A stretch of DNA of 64,000 bases from Notospermus geniculatus (taxonomy: Eukaryota; Nemertea; Pilidiophora; Heteronemertea; Lineidae). A program made the position numbers and the translations under genes. The notes below the pieces were generated by a model. That model was given only the letters and a program-made list of their open reading frames with translations. It was not told the DNA's origin and made no database searches. Positions 58,216 to 64,000 of the stretch are shown here, piece by piece. Location: the NCBI GenBank assembly GCA_002633025.1, contig NMRB01000174.1:22133-86132 (forward strand), written 5' to 3'. Numbering within the stretch: position 1 is the stretch's first letter; every line of letters begins with the position of its first letter.

Positions 58216-58966
58216 CTCAAAGGTCAGAGGTCATTGATCATAGGTCACTGGCAAAAATGGGTGAATCAATTGAACTATATCTTCGATGCTTTCATCAGCC
58301 GATCACTCCTGTCAATTACAACCTGACTTAGACACATCTGCCTCGTCTTCCACTCCAATATGAGACGGTTCATTGACCCTACACCAGTTGAAATCAACAA
58401 CACAAGTACAATACATTTGAGATCTAGTTTCAATCAATCAATATTTCTCATGGTGATCAATACAGCTTTGATGGGGCAGCTATCTGAACATTCAAAACAA
58501 GGCAACACTTTGAACATGGAAGCAGCAATCAAAGACGAAATCGCTGACCATTAATATGAAATACGGCATAATTCCGTCATCTCCAGTCATGCGAACGCCA
58601 ACTTGTTGCCAAGGCTCGCTGGAATGGAAATAATGCATTCTGGGATTGATCAAGGCCGAGCCGCTCACTTCCATCACACGATTTGGTCGTGAATTGATTT
58701 TCTCGTCGTTTATAAATAAACGTGGGCGTACATTTCTGTGCGATGCAATGTACAGTATATAATAGCCACTTTTACCCCGCAGCAACTAGCGTACTGAACA
58801 CTCTAGGAGTCATTTCAGCAATGTTTGTTCAAATATTAGGTATCGCTTCCATAAAGAACCAATGTATGGTTATTATTGAGCAGACAATTGATGCTGGGAA
58901 AATATTTGAATATGGCATCTCAAAAACACGACAAGATATTGGATACTGGGTCAGTGGACTGATGAT

Positions 58967-59150
58967 GTCGGCATAGTGGTTACAGGATATTAAACCCTAA
59001 TACTACATTTTGCATTTTAAGCAAGGAGGTCTGGGGTTCAACTCCCAGGAATCCCTGTCTTTGGGCTATAAAAGAGAGTGGATCACTTTGATACAACATT
59101 TTTACCTGGTGACTCTGGTTTCCCCCTGCATCATGCATTATTGACTCCAT
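58967..59150 (+). mobile_element. SINE-B-like copy, diverged duplicate
   Basis: Corresponds to 55592-55770 with many substitutions; GGGGTTCAACTCCC is kept. The identical part of the duplication ends exactly as this element begins. Confidence 0.6.
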
Positions 59151-59160
59151 GCACACAATA

Positions 59161-59477
59161 CACTGATTTCACATCTCGCATGATCGCAGCGCCCCTTGTA
59201 AAATTTTCACTGGCCATTTCGTTTTCAACCTCACCAACAGGAGTAAGGCAAATATTTCCTGAATATTTGCTAGATCAAGGTTGAAAACACATGTGTTGGT
59301 TCCTGATACTGCCGCTAGGGATCCATCCTCTGGTGGCGGCATTGGGAACCAATGTGCGCAATTCAACTTCGATCCAGGAAATTTTTGCCCATACTCCTGG
59401 TAGTGAGGTTGAAAACGGAAGTGGCCGTTGAAAATTCTACCAGGGGCGCTGCGATCGTGCGAGATGTGAAATCGGTG
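59161..59477. mobile_element. Palindromic MITE M11, copy 2
   Basis: TA-flanked, ends CACTGATTTCACATCTCGCA and GATGTGAAATCGGTG. A short CTGAATATTTGCTAGATCA segment is unlike copy 1. Confidence 0.87.
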
Positions 59478-59561
59478 TATATTAGGCAACTAATGCCCCA
59501 TTTCTGCTACAACGTTTCAATCCATGGTGTGCAAAAGGGGTGAGGTTTTCTGAAAATGTCG

Positions 59562-59660
59562 CCCTCTATATCACATGAAGAATTGGTCACACCGGGAATC
59601 AAACCAACAACCTCCAAGCGACAGGCAGTAATGTTGCACTACACCATTCACACCAGTCGA
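59562..59660 (-). mobile_element. SINE-B-like copy, reverse, diverged duplicate
   Basis: Corresponds to 56155-56262; ATATCACATGAAGAATTGGT then CGGGAATCAAACCAACAACC. Confidence 0.6.
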
Positions 59661-60125
59661 GTAACAGGTATCACTGCTTTCAGCCCTCGACACGACGCTA
59701 CACAAGGGTTAAAACATGAGACATATAACGTGACACCTCAACCAATCAGTGGCTAGAATCCCACGAGTGAAGCAACTCGTGTAGAGTCGCGTCAGCGTTA
59801 TTCTTATCGCGATATCGTATTCTACGAATCGATGATACTTCAAAAACCGATAGTGGTATTGTGTGTGAACAATCGTTAACAATAAGACACTGACAGTTCA
59901 ATACTCACGTTTTCCTCAGATAATCATATTATGTTATACTACACTGATAGTGTCAGAGGTTAAAACACGAGTATACATGGTGTTCATATTGGGTTTACCC
60001 ACAAAGATTTATCGATCTGTGCATGTTCTATCAGAGGTTTTCATAAACGGAAGGCTTTCACACACTTGTGAGTTGCAGGTTGCACTCGGCAGTAAATTCT
60101 TGGTCATCTTCCATTGCACTGCCTC

Positions 60126-60281
60126 CAGGAGCGGATCAAGGATTTGGGAAAAGAGGGGGCGCCCTGTGCTAGGAACATTGAAATTTGCACCAAATTCCAG
60201 AATTTCACGGTCGATTTTACAGATTTTTTGGTTAAAAGGGGAGGCGAGTGCCTGGCGCGCTCCCCTCTCGATCCCTGCCTG
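60126..60281. mobile_element. hAT-like MITE M3 with verified GCCTC target duplication
   Basis: Ends CAGGAGCGGATCAAGGATTT and TCGATCCCTGCCTG. Flanked by GCCTC on both sides (60121-60125, 60282-60286). The paralogous site in copy 1 reads ACTGCCTCCATA (56981-56992) with a single GCCTC and no element. Confidence 0.93.
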
Positions 60282-61002
60282 GCCTCCATACGATGTTCAG
60301 ACCCAAAATTGCACTTCACACTACCATTGACTACGGACAAGTATGCGAAGTCCTAATGTGTCTGGATAAAACTCCAAGTTGTGAATCTCACTATGGGCTG
60401 CCAGAGGGGACAAAATGATATAATGACCCTTTCCTGGGGAGGGGGAAGTTTCCTTACAATTCATCACACAGGCTGTGGATTTGGCACATGTTGAATCACT
60501 GATTCTGTCACTGGCATTTTAAATCCCCAACAGACTGCTCAAGACTCATTGATACAGTAGAGCATCCAGCTGAAAATCTTCCATCAACATGAACATTTTG
60601 TACTTGTACCGCTAGTTGCCCTCAGTACAACCACCCCATAACCAATTACATAGCACTCGCCAGTACAGACTTGCCGCTAACTCAGAGACTGGGCACGGGA
60701 TAAAAACAAACTCCGATCAATTAAACCGGAATGAAAAATCTAATATAGTTCCATAGCAAGTATGCCAGCACGGGTTGAGTATTTTCCTTCCGCCATTGTT
60801 CTTGTTTGATGAGATCTGAAATGTGTTTTTGTAATGTTGGTACACATTATGATGTCAATTAACTCCATCGGGCCTACTGTGTTGCTAATTGTTTACAAAG
60901 TGAATGTAGGTCCATTTTCCAAGGTTTGCAAAAAGTGAAATACCGCTACCGCAACGGTTGAGACAAATTTGACAAGGGTACAGAACTGAATCTGTTGATG
61001 CT

Positions 61003-61036
61003 ATACAGGTGAACCCCCNCCCCCCCCCCCCCCCCC
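61003..61036. other. Gap mark inside a C run
   Basis: Five C, an N at 61019, then 17 C. The assembly is unreliable here. The adjoining 118-codon minus-strand frame (61001-61357) reads through this run at its end. Confidence 0.8.
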
Positions 61037-61516
61037 GCAACCTTCACTGTCAACAGTTCCCATAATCTTGGAATCAAGAGATATCCAGCCAAATTTGGCA
61101 ACAAACAAACTTCTAATATGGAGTCCGACTATGTGGAAGCTAGGTATGAATTTTTCGATGCATCCTGTAGGTGCTTCATAAAGTCCTAACGAGATGATGG
61201 AGTTAATTACTGTACTTTCGAGCTCAGCCTGTTTATTGAAGTCAAGAGGCTTACCAACAAGTATGAGCAGTATGGAATATGAATAACCGAGGACGTCATT
61301 ACACCCTTCAGCAAGTTTTCCCCGCAACGAAATGTCAGAGTCAACATCATCGCACATGAATAAACTAGACAGGAGTCAAGTACGTGGAAAACATGGTAAA
61401 GATATGAAAAATTTACAGGACAAAATGATAATGGAGTTGTCAGAAGTTACCCCAGGCTGTGGAGTGAAGGTCGATGGTGTGATGGTGATCTAGATGGGAG
61501 ACCTGATCATCTGAAT

Positions 61517-61678
61517 GAGGACCCTAGCTCACTGCCTCAATAGGTGTCACCAGTGGTTAAATCTATTGAAATGAAACTGGCAACTCGGTCCTGATCAATT
61601 TCCCACACAAAAGCCGTCCATTGTATAGGACCGAGTTTCGGTGTGCTGCCCTCTATCGTAGCTAGGATGCCCATTGAG
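61517..61678 (-). repeat. Repeat family E, copy 2
   Basis: Reverse-complement match to 32221-32393. It includes ACTCGGTCCT and AGGACCGAGT about 40 bases apart, a possible stem. It abuts the SINE-A that starts at 61679. Confidence 0.82.
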
Positions 61679-62050
61679 GAGCCTTGATAGCCTAGTGGTT
61701 ATCATGTCTGCTTAGCAAGCGGCAGGTCCTGGGTTCAAATCCCGGGCCATGCGGGATTAATCATCCCAGCTCTTCAGTCTGTCATATGGGACAGTTAGGG
61801 AGACTTTCCATTGGAGCGTTTCCGTGCGCAGAAACACTCAAAAGCATTGTTTTTGTCCGTGCCATGACCAACGCCGCAGAATGCACAATGCTTTCGAGCG
61901 TTTCCGTGCACGGAAACGCCCCAATGGAAAGCTGCTCTTAGCCTTGCTGCTTGTACCCTGTACCTTTGCAAGGGCAAGTAAAACACCCCATCCAAGTGAG
62001 GAACATGAGTATGTAGTTTGAGGTGGCCTATTTTTCCCTGACGGTAAAAT
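61679..62050 (+). mobile_element. SINE-A interrupted by a nested element
   Basis: GAGCCTTGATAGCCTAGTGG head and B box GGGTTCAAATCCC are intact. The body resumes after the insertion at GCCTTGCTGCTTGTACC. The last ~40 bases before the usual 3' motif are missing. Confidence 0.88.
61798..61937. mobile_element. Harbinger-like MITE M10 nested in SINE-A
   Basis: 140 bp flanked by TTA on both sides (61795-61797, 61938-61940), the 3-base target type of PIF/Harbinger. The left arm CTTTCCATTGGAGCGTTTCC pairs with the right arm GGAAACGCCCCAATGGAAAG. CGTTTCCGTGCACGGAAACG at 61899-61918 is a perfect 20-base palindrome within the right half. Confidence 0.85.
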
Positions 62051-62205
62051 CTATCGGCTGCACCACAGATATCACCGCAATGGTAGGAGTACCACAGACT
62101 GGACAAAACTGTGCTGTTTAAGTCAAGAAAGATGGTCAACTCAAATCAGGTGGGATTCCCGTTTGATTGAAAGATCACCAGCTGCCAACGGCAAAAGAAT
62201 CGTCA

Positions 62206-62275
62206 AGTCAACAACAGGAGCAAGCGGCCAGTCAACAAGAGGAGCAAGCGGCCAGTCAACAACAGGAGTCAACAC
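62206..62275 (+). repeat. 24-bp tandem repeat, 3 copies
   Basis: GTCAACAACAGGAGCAAGCG then GCCA, so in one plus-strand frame it reads STTGASGQ repeated. The surrounding 79-codon frame (62163-62402) has no other coding hallmark. Confidence 0.8.
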
Positions 62276-64000
62276 TCAGTATGCAAGTCAACACTTAAAT
62301 TGTTACGTACTTGATGCCCTCTGCTTAAGAACGTCACAGAGGTTGGATTACAGTCTCGGTAAACAGGACCGGCCCCTAACTTCATGTTGGACACTTGATT
62401 GACAAGGGATGACAGAAACGTGATATTTTGTAAGGCGACACTGTCCCCAGTGAACCAAACATTCGACCTTCGAAAGGTCCACATCTCGCCGTGGGTGCAA
62501 GCTGCCCTCTTCAATCTAATTTGGAGACACCGTCACTCCAGCTGGCCTCCAATACACAAGGAACCTTCTAACCTAATTAATTTTCATTTCCAATCTGCTG
62601 GGGTTGCCACCAATTGTTCCAACGCTGTCGATGCCATCCTAACTATTCACCGAGTACCACAGAATGGGACCAGTCAATTGAAAGTCCATTATCACCGGTC
62701 CAAGATTATGTAGCCTTTCAAGATCGTCCTGTAATGACTGGGTTAATTAATTACAAAATTGGCTACGGCCATTATTAATCAATGAATGCTTTTGAACGAA
62801 GTCGGACATCATCGCATAATATCAGCACACAAATGAGGAAATCGCCCACCAATCAGAAAATGGCTACCCGAGGACACAAGCTTCCGCCAATTCTCCGAGA
62901 ACTGAGGTCTCCATTGACGATATTTGCCTACCGTTTCCACCAATCCTGAAGGATTCGGTCAACACCGCTTTGTGTCGCCATTGTCTGCCGGAATCATCGG
63001 GTCGTCTCGTCAGAAAGAGACAGATGTTCGCCTAATTGAATTACAACTTGGTTTTCTTGGCAGTGATGGTCAAAGATGGGTCACACTATTCACGACTGAC
63101 GACATCGTCAAGGGTGACACAATCCCTAAAAGCAGTGGCATATTTACGCACCTCCTCATAGCCGGATGTAAACAGACGACAGCCATTTTTACCTCCATTT
63201 AGAGATCTCTGGCTGACAGCTGATTGACAGGTGGAAGTCCAGTCCTTATCCTTTCATCCTTCCTTCAGCCAATATTTGGCAGGTGAGGCGGACTGTCCTC
63301 AAGCAACCATCGCGTCTATCACACAAGTCTTTTAGTGTCCAGCTTGTTTGTGGGTTTCAAACTGGTCATCGGTCAAAACAACGTACTTTCTAAGGCCACC
63401 TACCCAGATTGACTGGAAAATGACAGGTAGTGATGGTTCCATCAAGGGGGAAGGGGTGATGTCAACAAACATAGGCCTGTCTCCCATCCTTTCTCCTCAA
63501 CAAGTCTTGGTTTATCCCCCAAACAAAATGTTCAAAGCAGCCAACTAATCTTCCACAAGGCACAACAAACCATCAGGAAGAAAAGAAAGCAAGATTAGCC
63601 TGTGAAACACAGAGATATTCTCGAGGTATCAAGGACTGAGTCTTATTTCTAACAGTAACCAAGGAGATTCGGCAGTTTTTGTGGTGAATTCTCCAGTACA
63701 TCAAAGGATGACCAAGGAAGGCAGATTGGGGAGAGATACGGATATCAGGAGTATTCTCATCTTGAAGTAACTGTTGCTGTATCCACTGCAGGAGGTGGAA
63801 GTGACACTGCCTTTTCTGGAGCGTGATTTGTCTTGATTTTACCATGCAGGACGCCGAGCTAGGGTTACCAGTTTATGTGGAGAGCCTACTCACCAACCAG
63901 TTCAATATGTCATCTTTTGTAGAAAATGGTACTTACCTATAAAGAAAGAAAATCAAAATCATAAGTATAAATATTACAAATGGGGGGGGGGGGTATGTTC
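62276..64000. other. Unassigned right end
   Basis: Plus-strand frames at 62399-62713 and 62924-63202 match no family that I know. A GTAAGT on the minus strand at about 63928-63933 could be a donor of a non-coding 5' exon, but the frame before it contains stops. The window ends in a G run (63979-63992). Confidence 0.35.

Larger units (their letters stand above)
57498..61002 (+). repeat. Tandem duplication, copy 2
   Basis: See 54123-57496. It ends at TCTGTTGATGCT, the same words that end copy 1 before its N. It carries an M3 insertion that copy 1 lacks and has no SINE-D. Confidence 0.93.

Noticed and set aside
54327-58976. Repeated identical open frames as a gene family
   Set aside because: They repeat because of the tandem duplication; the first ones lie in SINE-A sequence.
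63928-63990. Upstream coding exon of DDR ending at GTAAGT on the minus strand
   Set aside because: The required phase-1 frame has a stop a few codons before the donor and no start codon; it could only be non-coding.

Overview
The window looks like nuclear DNA from an animal, probably a marine invertebrate. It has spliced exons with GT-AG junctions and very long introns. tRNA-derived SINEs are dense, many short inverted-repeat DNA transposons are present, and there are about a dozen minisatellites. Seven single-N gap marks (5805, 8777, 17880, 21001, 48153, 57497, 61019) show a draft assembly. I cannot fix the phylum from sequence alone. Nothing looks bacterial or viral.

Gene content: I can support one host gene, on the minus strand. 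It is a discoidin domain receptor (DDR-type collagen receptor tyrosine kinase). Three exons of its N-terminal discoidin (F5/8 type C) domain join in frame across 44544-44649, 24782-24923 and 21295-21384. A possible signal-peptide exon lies at 51597-51714. The rest of the discoidin domain, the transmembrane segment and the kinase would lie left of base 1. Most of 1-51596 is therefore probably DDR intron, with introns of about 6.9, 19.6, 3.4 and more than 21 kb. The region right of about 51.7 kb would be upstream flank or further 5' intron. No other open reading frame showed a family I recognise, apart from a decayed LINE reverse-transcriptase tail at 33020-33217. Most long open frames lie inside minisatellites and are artefacts of repeats without stop codons.

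Layout by region. 1-21 kb: minisatellites (831-1420, 5541-5804, 9994-10242, 16673-17164), three copies of a ~240 bp palindromic MITE (M1), a hAT-like hairpin (14716-14837), a 721 bp TA-flanked near-perfect inverted repeat around a gap (17500-18220), and SINEs. 21-25 kb: DDR exons 4 and 3, with a 20-bp minisatellite just upstream of the exon 4 acceptor and an M1 copy just past the exon 3 donor. 25-44.5 kb: a large intron full of MITEs, SINEs, a 115-bp tandem array and a LINE fossil. 44.5-52 kb: exon 2, more minisatellites and the candidate exon 1. 54.1-61.0 kb: a 3.4 kb direct tandem duplication split by an N; its first ~1.47 kb is apparently identical and the rest is a mosaic of diverged and near-identical blocks, so it may be two haplotypes joined by the assembler. 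61-64 kb: a SINE carrying a nested Harbinger-like element, then sequence in which I recognise little.

The biology here is an intron landscape shaped by successive waves of non-autonomous transposons, often nested and datable from one another, rather than a cluster of cooperating genes. I found no convincing new multi-gene system.
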